64,000 nt of DNA from Sinonovacula constricta (taxonomy: Eukaryota; Mollusca; Bivalvia; Cardiida; Solecurtidae): NCBI GenBank assembly GCA_007844125.1, contig CM017564.1, forward strand, positions 10,079,520 to 10,143,519, read 5' to 3'. Positions 23,601 to 38,600 of this stretch are shown piece after piece. A program made the position numbers and the translations under genes. The notes beneath the pieces were generated by a model, which saw nothing but the letters and a program-made list of their open reading frames with translations, made no database searches and was not told the origin of the DNA. Numbering within the stretch: the first letter of the stretch is position 1; the number at the start of each line of letters is the position of its first letter.

Positions 23601-26600
23601 GAGTTACTGAAATTGCAAATTGTTGACTTTACTCATGACGCCAAAGGCCACCCACATGATAAAATGCATTACCTTTAATTAGTCAGTGTAGCCCAATAAA
23701 GTTTTGCATTTTTAATTAAAAGTTAAAATAAACCCTGCATATTTGACAACACTCTACCGATTGCACTACCAGGTCAGGTACCAAATGATGTAGAAGAATG
23801 GTAACTTTATCTGTTAGACATTAGAGACGTAATTCCCTATGGAAGCATTCTAAAAAAATATTAATTGTCACGAAATTTTACATTTTTAATTTTCCCATTA
23901 TCGTAAATCTTTCTACCAAGGTTCATTGAAGTCGATGCACTACTTACTCAGTCTTAAAGCTACAGAAAGGGAAGTGTGATGGATGAAAAGGCTAAGGATG
24001 AACAGAAGGGAAGATGGATAGAAAAGAAGAAGGATGAAGAACAATGCCAAAACATATTCTTTAGGCTTTCCATAGTGGAGAAAACAGATTTAATATTTAT
24101 GATGAATGAATTTTTAATATTTATGGTGACTGAATTGGGAACACACCAAAAATTACTATTATCTTGATTATTTTATGACAATTTTATTATTATATTTTGT
24201 TCTTATTACAAAATATGTCATTAAAAATGCCTTCATTAAGAGTGATGAGATAATAAGATACTACAGTTTGTTCCTTACTGATGATGAAATGTTTTTTGTA
24301 AAACATAAAACAACTAAAAATAAATAACAGAACTTAACATGTAATTTCAATAAAACTTTCCGATGAAAAAATATATACTACATAAAAGACAGAGAAGAAC
24401 AGAAAGACAGAAAAACAGACACACCAACAGACAAAGAGACATAGACTTATACCAAGGCCAACAAATGTCAAGCACATGAGAATTACTGCTACGAGTTGTA
24501 GAAAACATGCAGACAAACAGAAAAGCATCTTTATATACATATCATACAAATTATTTACCCTATGCAAGCTTCACGCACAGACGGCTCTCCACAGCAATAT
24601 CAAAGGAACCATGAACCTCTTCCATCTTTACTCCAGCCATTTACATATACAACCCACATTGCACCAACAAGGTCAAAACACTGACTGTTAAAAGAAGATG
24701 CGAACCCACAACCTGTTGTTTTTTTTTTATTTTGCCTTGTTTCAAAAGGCGGATCACAGATTCATATCCTGTTCTTTTTTTTGCTTTATCATTGAGAAAT
24801 GTTTACCAATATTGACTGTTTAGGCGGAGTCTATTCATATGCAAATGTGCCAACATGTGATTGGTCAGAAGTCGTTTTTCTTTGTTTAGCCAGCCAATCA
24901 GGGTTTGGCTAGCATTTTGCATATGAAAAGTCACCTGTCAATGCAACATCTTATATTAAAAGCAACAGATTTAAGATTTGAAAGGAAGTATTTGAAGGCT
25001 TGAGTATATATTGTACAAGAAAAGTAGTCCTATTTATACATACAGATTTGTTTAACTATGAGATTTCAAAAGATAAGCTACAGATTTTGATGGATTCTTG
25101 AATTTTGTTCTTATAAGAAATTCACAACATTAAATTCAAAACTGAATTAAGATGCATTAGTTGTGTTTGTATTTGGGGAATAAAGAAGTATTTTTGTACA
25201 GTAAACATATACAGTCTTCATGCAAGTGAATATATTACAAACCCTTAAGTTTAATGGTTGAAGTCTGACTAGAAAATAAAATGTATCGAAAAAGAAGTAA
25301 ATCGAATATATTATTTCGGATTTGATGGCACACTGACACTTAACAGGTCATACGGCGCCGAATAAATCAAATATACAAAAAGTGAATATAATATTCTGGA
25401 ACTCCTATTTTACAAGACAAAATTAATTAACCAAAAAAAAAAAAAGAAAGAACAGAAAAAGAAGATATTATCAAATGCAAAAGATTTGGGCGGGGGGTCC
25501 ATTATTTCTCAATTACTGATACTAACAAAAATAAAAAGGTTGGAAAACAAAATTTCCAATTATTTTACAACAAATAAAATTGTATTTTAAATAAAGTGTC
25601 TCACTTTTTTTAATTTAATTCCTTTAGCAAAGCAATAGATAGTAAACTTGTTTTTATAGAAATGGGTATCCTGCTGACGAGTTTTATCTTAAAACTTTAT
25701 AGGGATAAGATTTCTACGAAAGTCCAAACACACTTTAAGACAAATAAAACTTTTAAGAGAAAATATTCTACTTAGATGGGAAAGTTTTTAAGGCTAAGCA
25801 AGATGTTTAGAGTATGGGAAGTTCTACAACTTTTAAGAATAATCTTAGATTAAGATTTCACTTAGGTACTATCTTGCAAAAATCCAGGCTTTATTTACAC
25901 AAAAACATTCTTAGCTACAATATTATCATCTTGAGGTAACTAAACTAAAAGAAAATGGAATCTAATTGTCAGTATTCAATTATATTTCCTTTTTTTCTTT
26001 GAAATTATATAAAATATGATTTTTGCGCATAAATTAAATGGATATTAGAGTGATTTTGTTGTTTGTGCCGGTTTAAAGTGAAATAGAATCTAAAGTAAAA
26101 TGAAAATGTACACACACAAAAAAAGAACAAAATCTTGTTTATAATAAATGAAAAAAAGAAAGTTATCCTTTTGGGAGTCAAAATTAAACAGATTAAGCAA
26201 CCAAAAACAAAAGTATACAAAAATAATTTGAAGAAAAGACACATTTTATGGTTGGAAAGTAAGTACGTTTGTGTATTAACTTGAAAATTTATGGGCAAAA
26301 GAGTAAAAAAATAAAAGAGATAAAATATAGCATTGTGTTTATATAGAAGACAAAAAGGAATAAAAATATTTTGTAACCACCAAAAAAAGGGGAAAAACTA
26401 CATTAAATTATATAATCTAGGGATATATTGCAAAGGGAGATAATTAAGAAATAACTAAAGAGTTGGCTAGTGTAAGTTGGAAGAAGTTATGGCCCATGAA
26501 CCAGCTGTGGAGACGCCCGTGTCTGAAGATGAAAAATATAAACCACAATGTTTATTTTGGTTCTAAAGTTATGTTAATTATCTTTTTTTTTTAAAAACAA

Positions 26601-29600
26601 ACCTGTACCTATTTTTTTATACTCTTTGTACATTTACTATATATTTATAAAGGTAGTGTCTGCAATTCAAGCAACAATTTAAAAGACTACTTAAATATTT
26701 TCAAAAATTTTGATAAAAAAAACACAAGCTTAGATAATTAACCATTTAATTGCTTGAAACATCATTCACCCCATTAACTGAAAATGCACCCCCACCCAGG
26801 GGCAGATCCAGGATTTTTTTTCAGAGGAAGGCAGGTGGGGTGGGGGGGGCCTTCTAATCAAGCAAGCACCAGGGGTGCTAGGCATGCTAGGAAGGTCTGG
26901 GGGCCTGTTCCCTGAGGAAACATTTGAAATGTTACAGTCAAATACAGTCACTTCCTCGATTTCAGAAGCTGCTAGAAAATTATTCCATGAGTCCAAACTG
27001 TTTGTTTATCTTCATGAGAAAGACTATTTATAATAATATTTTTTCAATGAATGAGGAAGATGTCAAACTGAGAGAGAATTATAGTTAAAAGTATTATTAA
27101 GTGGTCTGGAGTCAGGCTCTGACATGAAGAGAGTTAATATCTAGAAGCTAGGTAGTGTGCCATTTCCTTATTTTCAGATGTTTGTCAGGAAAGTATTTTA
27201 CACAAATAGTTGAATTTTAAAGTGATTTTAAGATAAGTTGGTACAAAAAGTTGCTCATTCAACCTAATTTGTAGCACTGGAGACATGTGACATTACTACT
27301 ACTAGAGCTAGTGCCCCCACCACACCCACCCACGTGGTGTTTCAGTGTTTCAAATAAGTTAAGTAATTGGTTAAAAAGATCATTTTAATGTAATAAAGGA
27401 AAATAAGCGGGGATATTGTTAAAAAAAAGAAACCCTAATTTGTCAAATTGTCACATAATTAAAGGCAGATCACTCAATGCCAGAATCTGTTGTAAATTCA
27501 CTTGTCTTATTAATTAATTCTATAACGACATAAATCTTATTAAATTGAAATCAATAAGTATTGACTCTGAAGGCCTTTGATTTTTTTTTTCTTCAAAAGG
27601 ACGTGGTCACCTGGCTGACTAAAATACAGTGGGTTTGTATTCGTAAAAAATCTCAGCAATTTTGTCTTAATTATACTAAGCGTAACTGGAGCCTCCACTG
27701 GGATTCGAAAAACAGACCCCCCTTTCCCCCCCCCCCTATAATAGTTGAAAGCTCTACCAACTGAGCTATAGTGGCTGTTAATGAAATACCAGGGAAGCTG
27801 GTACACAAAGATGTTTCCTCAAATTTCAAAAAAAAATGCCCCCAAAAATATAGAAACTTTTTGTGGTTAAGAAATTTAATGATTGAAACTTCTACCAAAA
27901 TCTTAATATAGTTTTTTTTTTTTAAATTCATTAAAGTAAAAACAAACAAAAAACAAGTTATCGATATGATCCCTGGGGTAGCTTAGATTTTGCTGACAAC
28001 ATCTTTATTGTGCAAACTTGAAAGATATAAATTAAATAAACACATGTATAAATGTTCCATGTTCTATAACTTTAAAAAAATGCCTGGAGCTCTGCATTAA
28101 CACATTGTTTAACACTGTTCTTCTAGATTTGGATATGAAGAGCAATCACACTTTCTCAAGGGAGATAACTCACCAGGTTTAGGTTTATCTTTTTCATCCT
28201 CACTGTCTGAAGAGTCAGAGCCTGAACTGGAATCAGAGCTGTCAGAACTGCTGTCTTCACTTTCTGAAAAAAACAATGAAAATAGTTGATCTCTTGAGAG
28301 TTAAAACTCAACTTATTTATAGCCCATAATTATTTAAAGTTATTGTTTTTACACCTTTGTGCACAGATACAAGGCAAACTGTATTCCTGGACACATTTTC
28401 CTAGACTTGGAAGCAAATAGTTTAGATCAAGGGACCTACTTATACAAAAATCTTCAATCGTATTTCTTATTTTAACTTAGAAATTTCCTTAAATTAAAAA
28501 AAGGAGATGTTTTTGTTAAATTCCTAGATTTGGAAGCAAATAGCTTGAATCAAGGGACATACCCATACATAAATCTTCAACAGTTTTTCTTACTTAAACT
28601 TAGAAACTTCCTTAAATTAAAAAAAAAAAATGTAATTCCTGGATTTGGAAGCAAATAGTTTAGATCAAGGGACCTAACCATATAGAAATCTTCGACAGTT
28701 TTTCTTACTTAAACTTAGAAACTTCTATAAATAAAAAAAAAAAGATATTTAAAAAAAAAAAAATTATATTTACAATCAACACTTACCAGTCTCTTTTTTC
28801 ACCACCTTCTTATCTTCCTCCTTCTTCACTTCAGCATGTTTCGGAACCTCTTCCATCAGTGGCTCATTTCTCTTTAACTCCCCTTGTAAACTGGGTGGCA
28901 GCGGACTGTGCTTCTCCGTGACAACACGAGGCGTTGGCTCGCTCTCTGATTCACCTGACGACGAGGACGATGATCCTGACGAACTTGATGAACCCGAACT
29001 GCTGCTAGATTTCTTGTCATCTTTCGGCTTCGGGGCTTCAGCAGCTGGTACCACAGCAGGGCTAGGCGGTTTTTCAGCAGACGTTGCTGTCACAGTAGTG
29101 CTGGTGGCGGGAGTAACCGATTCACTGACAACCTTCTTATTATCTTCTTCAGAATCTGATCCGCTGTCACTATCGCTGCTGCTGCTACTGCTGCTGTCCT
29201 CGCTACTTACTTTCTTTGCCTCAACGACTGGTTCCTCTATTTGTTTCTGACTCTCCTCTGGCTTACTCTTCTCAATGACAGCCTTATCTTCAACCTTTGA
29301 GATTGCAACATCTGTTATTCTTTTCTGCTTGTCATCGATTGTGTATTCCCCGTCTGAGCTGCTTGAAGCGCCTGAACTGCTTGATGATTTTTCTGCCTTA
29401 TTAGACACACCAAGTTTTTCTGGTGTTTCTGGCTTTTTCTCTGCCTCCAGTTGCTTCACTGCTTTAGTCTCAGGTTCCGATTCACTGTCAGATGAACTGC
29501 TGCTGCTGCTGCTACCTGATGATTGTTTCTTTACAACAGTTGCCTTGACGGGTGGTGGGGATGGAGATTTCTTTTTTGCAGCCTCATCTTCAGAACTACT

Positions 29601-32600
29601 GCCACTGCTGGAGGAAGAAGAGCTGGTCTTTTTGCTGCTCTCCTTTTCTGAAGATCTCTGCGACTCTGCGATGCTTTCCTCATATGTCGGAACAATTAAC
29701 TCACTCTGACTCTCTCTCTGTGCTTTCAGCAGCAGTAAATCTCTGTCATAGTTCTTCCTTCTCCTCTCTTCCTCTTCCTGCCTTTTCTTCCTCTCTTCTT
29801 CCTTTCTCTTTTCCTCTTCTTCTTTTCGTTTTTGTAAATCCATCTCCCTCTTTTGTCTTTCCTCCTCAAGTTTTTTATTCCTCTCTTCCCGCTCTAATCT
29901 TTCCACCTCCAAACGCTTCCTCATTTCCTCCTCTTCTTTTCTTCTCTGCGCATTTTCTCCTTCCAGTCTTCTCCTTCTTTCCGCATCTTTTTCTTCTTGC
30001 TCCTTCCTTTTCTTCTCATCCTCTTCAGCTTTCCTCTTTCTCTCTCTTTCCCTCTCTTCTTCTTCTTTCTTTCTCTTCTCTTCATCCATCTTCCTTCGTT
30101 CTTCATGTTTCTTCCTCTGGAACTTCTCGCTATCACTATCACTGTCAGAAGATGAAGATGATGAACTTGAGGAGTCAGAACTTCGGCGAGATATTGATTT
30201 CTTCTCCGATGATGGAGGGTTGTATTTGTCCGCAATTTTGGAAATAGTACTCTCGGTTTCTGTAGTAAGGTCACCACTGGTAGTACTTGTTGTACTTCTG
30301 TCAGATATTGGAGCAGATTTGGAATTTTCCGACCTAGCCGACACCACGACAGCCTGGAATTAAAATTTATGTTTTTACTAATTTGTTTTTTAACAATTTT
30401 AATTGGTTTTGTAACTATATTATACAAAATGCAGAACTATTTATCTTTGAAATGAATAAAAAGTTATTTTCCAAAACACATGAAATAAAGATGAACAATA
30501 TAAAAAAATGTTTATGCAAAATAAAGATAAAAAGCTCAAATTGACTTACTAGTAAGTGTAATTTATGTTTGTTAACACTTTAAATGACTTTAATTTAATT
30601 TATTTATATGAAAGAAAGCATTATTTCGAATGACTTTTCTACCTTTTATTGTTTGTAATTATTTATTTATATGTCTATAAACAAGGATACAAGTCTCATG
30701 TTTAAACTTGCTAATCACAAATTGTTTGTTCTTTGTTTCTTTGTTACATCACACTGACACAATTATGGTCATATTGGCAATGTCCAGTTAATAATTGGTA
30801 GAGGAAGACCCCAGATTTATGTCTGGGTAGAATATCCGGCGCACGTTAGGTGGAAAACCTTCCCACATAAAAGTTCTTGCCCCAACCAGGACTCGAACCT
30901 ATGCTGGAGGGGCTGAGGAGTTTCAAGTCATAAAAAAAAATAAAAAAAGTAAAAATAAAGTATAAAAAAAAAATAAAAATAAATAAAAAGCTGATTTTTT
31001 GTACTAATACACTTTTAGTTAAATTTAAATCATGCTATTGCTTCATGACTAAGCATGATACAGAAATTACATGTACAGGGATGTAAATTTACAAAGGTTA
31101 TCTATTAAAACAGTAATAACACAACATTTGATTGTCATCATGTTCATATTTTGTTGAAGAAAAATAAAAAAATAAACAACAGTACATGAGTATGTGATAT
31201 AAAAAATATATAAAGAAAATGAGAAAAAAATTAATAATAAAAAGTACATGAAAATTAAAGAAATTAACAAGAAGAATGAGATTTAAAAATATATATAAAT
31301 AAACATACCTATCAACAAGGCAGGTAAGTAGTATCTTTTTTTTTTAAACAGAAAATATCGAGTTACCTCCTTTTTGGGTGAAGGGGTTATGGTCCTTGGT
31401 TCTGGTGACCTCGTCCTGGTTTCAGGAGACTTGGCTCGAGGAGTGGAATTCGAGGAAGAGGAGGAGGATGAGGAGGATGAAGACCTCCTTTTGGCTGATT
31501 CTATAATGACATATTTAAACACAGTTCAGGCCAGGTGTGTTTCAAAACATAAAATAGCAATTTGATAAATTTTAGAATAGTAAATGTTTTTATTAAGTAA
31601 GTCTATGTTTTTACTCTCACAATTACTCCTTCAATTCTTTGTAAAAACAATGGAAAAAAAACACTTTTAAATATTACTGGTAGTTTGGTACATACATACA
31701 TATATTTATATACATATAAAAGCAGTCTAAATTAATTTTTTAAGAATACTATATTTTGTTAAAAGTTTCAAGTATTGAAATAAAGGGGGGCTTAACCCTT
31801 TCATTGCCATAAAGACAGGTTGACCCGTCTGTACAAAATATTATGTATACTGCCATCAAGACGGGTAATTCCATTTCGGGAATTCCCCAATATGTTAAAT
31901 AATCCAGAAATAGATTGACTTCACACATTTTATATATATTCGACCAATGATATTACATTATGCAGATATATGGTTAAAATTATATACTGGAAATTTAGTG
32001 CCTGGCAGTGAAGGGGTTGTTAGAATCATTAGACAGCTTTCAATAGCAATGAGTGGGGGGCACCTGGGGTCGAGCGGTTAGAGTCACTGACTAGTAACTC
32101 CTCAGTCCCTTACGTGTGGGTCTCAGTCCAAGTTAGGTTAAGAACTTTCATGTGTCGAGGTCTTTCAACTGACCTGCAGTGTTTTGATTGTTCTACCAAT
32201 TCATATGTTTGGGGACTTCCTCCCCCAATAACTTACTAGTCACCAACATACTATATGTCGTTTTAAAAAAATTGATCGTTGGTAAATTTTCGTAGAATAC
32301 CTACCTTTCGTAGACCTGTGAACATCAGCATGGACCTTAAGACCATTCTGTCTCGGCGTTTCCATGTCTTCATCTTCAGATGAGAACCCTTCAATCTGTA
32401 ATGATTGAATAGATAATGAGTTTTTAATTAGAAATTGTTGAATTGATAATGAACTTTATACCATAAAGAGTTGAAGGGATGTTTCATGCCATAAATGGAT
32501 AAAGAGCATTATATTAGGAAAGGTTGAATGGATAATGAGTTTTATACAAGAAATGGCTGAAAAGATGGTGTTTAAATCAAAATGATTAAAGAGAAAAAAA

Positions 32601-35600
32601 ACTTACTCGTCTATGAGAAGGAATAGGCCCATCTTCTTTCTCTGCCTCTTCTTGCTCTTTTTCCTTGACGTTTACACTGACTGTGCGCCCGTTCTCCCGC
32701 GATTCATCAGCCTTCAGTCCAATAATCTGCCGCCTTTCTGATTCCTCAAAGTCATCCTCGTACTTATTTCCTGTGAAAGAATAAAAATTCTAATATTTAC
32801 GGGTTTTAATTATGTGCATCTATTTATAAAAAACAACAACACACAACTAAATATGTTTTATTTTGCTGTTTAGATATGTCAGATGCAAGTTATGATGTCA
32901 AATGAAAGAAGTATTGTTCTTGTCTCACAATCTTTTTCAATTTTACTGAGATGGTGTTTACTTCAGTTATGTGCTGCCTTCAATGTGATAGCATTCAAAG
33001 AACATTTTACATCATTCCATATCAAAGCACAATATCCTGAACCTATCTCAACAAGTCGTGGAATTGTATCCAAAGGAATTTTGAGTAATTTAATCTCATT
33101 CAGACTTAGAAATTTTCATAAAACTTAAAATATTTTCTTAGATACAAAGTACTCTTAACCCTTTCCTGCATGTATCCAACATTGTACGCCTTTACAAACC
33201 ATTCACAATCATTAGCAGAATTTGCACGACTAAGCATCTATGTGTAGACTGGTTCAGTCTTGAATCAACTATTACAAGTTGAACATACATTTCTTAATAT
33301 CCTTTTATCTAGCTCAAAGAAAAACAATAAAGGGGTTAAGTTCATCCATAAAATCATTTGATCAATTCTTTTTTACTATTTTTCAAAATTCATGAATATT
33401 TTTCATTTTAAGTCAAACAAACAAAGTTTCTGAACATTCAGGACATCAGACCTTTATGAACTTGTATAAAAATGGAGTAACATCAACTATACTAAATATC
33501 CTAAACTAAGTAAAAATATTTTTGTTTAAATACAAACTATAAATTAATGAAAACAACTTACCATTTTTTGTTGTGTGTCAAGTTATATCATTTCATGTAT
33601 CGTGCAGTTTTAAAATGCAAACAATTTTAAATTTAAAAAAAAAAGGATCTTTCAAAGCAAACATATGTCATTTTCGTGACCTTGTTCCAGTCTATCAGAC
33701 CTTATATAACATTAACTTTCTAATTCTGTAGTTACCAACCCTTCACTTGCTGGAAACACCTTTCAAACTATTAACATAACATACTTGTTAGAAACTTGTT
33801 TAACATAAAACATGTCCCACCCTAAAGGAGTTTCCAGCAAGTAAACGATTACAGAAGGCTTCTGTCACTTGAATGTCTTGTATTTTATCAGTCGGACCTG
33901 AAAAATACGTTCTTTTTCTACAATACAAAACGTTTCTGTTTTTGTTTGTATTTCATCAGTTGGACCTGACAATTGCGTTCTTTTTCTACAATACAAAACG
34001 TTTCTGTTTTTGTTTGTATTTCATCAGTTGGACCTGACAATTGCGTTCTTTTTCTACAATACAAAACGTTGCAGTCTTTTTGTTTATATTTCATCAGTCG
34101 GACCTGACAATTACGTTCTTTTTCTACAATACAAAACGTTCAGTCTTTGTATTTCATCAGTCAGACCTGACAATTACATTCTTTTTCTACAATACAAAAC
34201 GTTTCAGTCTTTTTGTTTATATTTCATCAGTCGGACCTGACAATTACGTTCTTTTTCTACAATACAAAACGTTTCAGTCTTTTTGATTGTATTTTATCAG
34301 TCGGACCTGACAAGTACGCTCTTTTTCTACAATACAAAACGTTTCAGTCTTTTTGATTGTATTTCATCAGTCAGACCGTACAATTACGTTCTTTTTCTAC
34401 AATACAACACGTTTCAGTCTTTGCTTGTATTTCATCAGTTGGACCTGACAATTACATTCTTTTTCTACAATACAAAACGTTTCCGTCTTTTTGTTTGTTT
34501 TCAGGTATCTAGCATAAAATGGATAATTACCTTTTTCAGTTTATTTTATGTCGTCCATATGAGGATGTTGTCCATATCTTGTGGATATGAAGAATGTTTT
34601 TGTTACTCAATTGAATCGCTTCAATGAGGCATTTTTAATGAGTACCATCAAAGAACAGTTTGGTGGAGGATTATGGGATATATCTCATACATCAAAACTG
34701 GATTGACTGCACATTGCTCCAGGTATTCAGTACCTGAGTACTGGTTCTAACCAGGAAGTGGACTGTCGAGAGGGATCAATATATGGTAAAAGAACTCGTT
34801 TCCCAAAAGTTTTAACTAAATTCTCCTTAGATTTATATTTTTAGAAATTATTTTGTTTATTTTTTAGATTTTTTTTTTAGAAATACATCTATACCACAAA
34901 CATGTGAATTTTTTCTTAGGCCAAAGTGGGAGATTTGTTTTTTTCATATAAACAAAGATGGAAGTTAACTGTTTCCAAGTAGGGAGATTTATGAAAATGT
35001 GTTAAACACCCTTTATTTTCAAATAATTTTGAACCTGAAAAGTGGGAATCTCCCTAAAAAAGGTTGGCGAGTTATGTGCGTATCATGACATAAAAGAGAT
35101 TTCTAAAATAAAAAAATGCATTGTTCGATCTCGCATTTAAATCTATGTAGCATTTTTTACACATATCTCTGAGATCACTGTAGAACGGCTATTTTTTATA
35201 TTCATTTTCTTTACTGCCTATTACAATGGATAAAAGTCCATCATATGTTGTAACTTTTAAAATGAAATTAAAAAAAAAAAATACAACTGAACACTTAATA
35301 ACAACACTATATAATTTTATTTCAACAATAATATTAACAAATAGTGACAATAAAAATGGATTATATTAGTGATTTAAAGAATAAATAATTCTTCAATAAG
35401 TGAACATAAAACTGGATTATATATTGTGTAGCACTTCAAGTATGTAAAACAGTGTAGAGATTTTCTTTGTAGATTGTTTTGTTTTTAAGGGCAATGTAAG
35501 TTGTATAAAAAAAAAAATAAAAAAAATTTCTGCAAGAAATTGCTAGGCTGAATAAAATTTCTCCAAAAATGTACCTTTTATGCTAAAAAATGCAGATTTG

Positions 35601-38600
35601 TTAAGGCGGTTTGCATTAAAATCTTTTAAACTCTAAAATTCTATAGAAAATATAAAAAATATAAAAAATTAAAATTCTGATTTTTTTTCCATATATTTAA
35701 AATATTGTAACAAATTTAAATGCCATAAAGACAACATAGCTGGATATATTACATTATTATTTGTTAGTTAAGCTACCTTTATGAACATTTTATCTGAAAA
35801 CAAATAAACAAAAAAAGAAAACTCCCTTATTATTGCATCTGATTTGAGAAAATATGAATAGGTGAACAAGTTAAAACTTTTTTTGTGTGTGATGCTTTTA
35901 ATATACACCATACCAAAACAACGGTGGTCTTTAAAGTGATACTAACAGAATGGGAAGTTCCAAGAAAGTCATTAAAGTGGCGTAGTCACAGGATGGCAAA
36001 TATGCCTTTCTTTTGCTCCAAAAATGCACTTGTCTATATGTTAGCCATAACATTTAAAATATATTGATATCACTGTTTGGATGAATTAAAACAATGCAGA
36101 TTTAGCCATGAGAAATTCCATCGAATTAGTCAACTTTTAAAGTCGCTGTGCATGAAAGTTCATGCCATATGTATATGTCAGTCATAAACATTATATTAAT
36201 TTTCCTAACTGTGATGCAATAAATAAAAAAAAAGTGTAAAGCATGGAAGATATCTTCCTTTGAATTATGTATATATGTTAAATTGTGTTCAGGCCACTTT
36301 AAAACTGCTTGGACATCTTAGTTTCGGAGAAAATTTTATCACAAACTGTACAAATGCAGATGTCTCCCCATCTGGGATTTAAATCCACAACGAAAGCAAG
36401 TTACAGTTTGATGATTCTATGTTAGTGTCAAAATATTAACTAACATGTACAAAATTTTATGTTTTTACTATGATGTCCGAGTCTAAAAACAAAAACAAAA
36501 AATCTGGAAAAAAAACAATAACGCCATTAGGTAAGTTCAGAATACACAATTCTTTAGACCTACAGGTAATGTATGCCAAGAGGAAGTTCTTTAAGTGTTA
36601 ATTGTCAATTAAGTATGAAAACATTGAAAAGCTTTATCCAATCACAGAAAATGCAAGGCCACATGATGACCTATTTAACACAAATTGACCTGTGCTTTTG
36701 TTTTGTTTTTGTTTTTGAAATACATTGCAGCGACCATTTATAATCATTATAGCAACGTCCAGCTTTCTGGTAAATGAAGACCCCAGACACATGTCTGGGT
36801 AGAACCACCTGCGCACGGCAAGTCAGCTGGAAGACCATTCTCACATTAAGTCCTGTGCCTCGAACAGGACTAGAACCCATGCGGCGAGAGGCTAAGCAGT
36901 CAGAGGAGTTACAAATCGGCAACTTTACCACTACTCCACTGGGGCCCCCTGTGCTTTTTGTTTGCGATTGTATCCATAGGTACTTGATCTAGGTATGCAT
37001 ATAAATGGCTGAAGTATACACAGAAGGAGGCGTAACAAATAAATCATGAAATAATTCACACAACTTTTACTTTTGTCAAGTTTTATCCCCCAGTAATTTT
37101 AAGCATCATCTGACAATTGAATACCAGAGTCATCTGTCAGCTGACTAACTGACGACTGTTGATAATCGTATCCTTCGAACAAATTCCCAAGATCTGCTTC
37201 TGAGACGTCATCTTGGTTACAGAAATACATCATATCGTCATCAACGACCTTTGATGGAATTTCGATCAACTGCATCTTCTGGTTGTTTTTCATATACATT
37301 ACTTCTGGCATTCTGTAAGTGTATTCCTTAACTCGTGGTCTCTTAGCAGTATTTCCAGAGAAATGCGGGAAACGTTTCAGGGATCCAACCTTTTTAAGGG
37401 GGGTTGTTCGGACTGTAAAGAATAATAAAAGATCTTTCAAGCTTGAAAGTTGTGCCAGATTTTTATGTGAATACAACATGTCCACATATTAATTGGTCAA
37501 AAAAGGACCCAGAATATTTCCATATCGCTACTGCAACATCACAGGCGAAAGGAGCTAAAGTGATGTGTCACAAGTGTCAAATATACCCTTTAAAACTACA
37601 AACATTTATAAATTTATCACAAATGACTTTTGTAAATAAACAATTATAGGCTACCCGTTCGTTTGTGTTGGCTTCAAATGCTATTTTACATTAAAAATGA
37701 TACTGTTACTGTAATGAATCTAAAACAGTTGTTCGTGGTTTATAGATTATCACAGAAAGATCTTCTATTATGAAGTCCTATTAGTGCAAGTAGGCATTCA
37801 ATGCAACACATCAAACTGAGAGTGAAACTTGAAATATTAGACTATTAAAGTAAAGAGTGACATAACAACATAAAACTTTTCTGAGTTTGTTTTTGTTTTT
37901 GGTTTTTTAGATAAATCACAGCAATCAATTATGATGTCCAGCTGTTTTAGTGGAGGAAGACCCAGGACAAATATCTGGGTAGAACCACTGGTGCACCGCA
38001 GGTCAGCTGGATGACCTTCCCACATTAACTCCCTCGCCCTGAACTGGACTTGAACCCACGCGGTGGGAGGCTAAGCAGTCAGAGTAGTTACAAATCGGCG
38101 ACTACCAATATGCCACAGGCGTCCAAACTTTTCTTATTAAAGGTGGTATCCTGTCCAGGTTGCCTACATCAAATACATGTCACATATCTTACCACTTCTA
38201 TAAGGAATATGGGCATAATTTCTGCATAAACTCAAATGTTAATCTACGTAAAGATGATTTTAATCTCTAACTATATTAATAGACAGCACAAAAGCACGAA
38301 AAAATAATCTAAAAGGTCTTTATTCCCAAATCTGCAAATAAGCACAATATTGATCTCTGTTAAAAATAGGTATCGATGTCAGAGCAGATTACCCGAATGA
38401 CATTATAAAGCGACCTCAAAAGTAAGCTGTCACACAGATTTCTTAGTTTAAAAATAACTATATCTACAGCTGGGCTCAGATAGGAAATACCTGTTTGCAA
38501 TGATGAGTCGGGCTTTATGCCTCACTGTTCACACAGATCTAGGGTATCAATGATGAGCAATGATGAGCATTTTTTTAAGGACCTTTCCAGGTAACAATGA

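Larger units (their letters stand above)
22894..28173 (-). other. Large AT-rich intron of the ERICH3/LRR gene
   Basis: No exon was recognised between the Ser-rich exon at 28174 and the LRR exon at 22893, apart from the repeats listed separately. A fragment at 26799-26816 resembles a transposon end. Confidence 0.6.

Noticed and set aside
27697..27780. A functional tRNA gene on the minus strand
   Set aside because: The A and B boxes are good, but a long G-run replaces the anticodon arm region and no cloverleaf can form.
28918..30247. Plus-strand frames of 110-231 codons
   Set aside because: Antisense shadows of the Ser/Glu-rich exon; composition mirrors the repeats and no homology is evident.
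34010..34627. Overlapping Phe/Tyr-rich small proteins
   Set aside because: Each frame simply cycles through the 60-72-bp tandem repeat.
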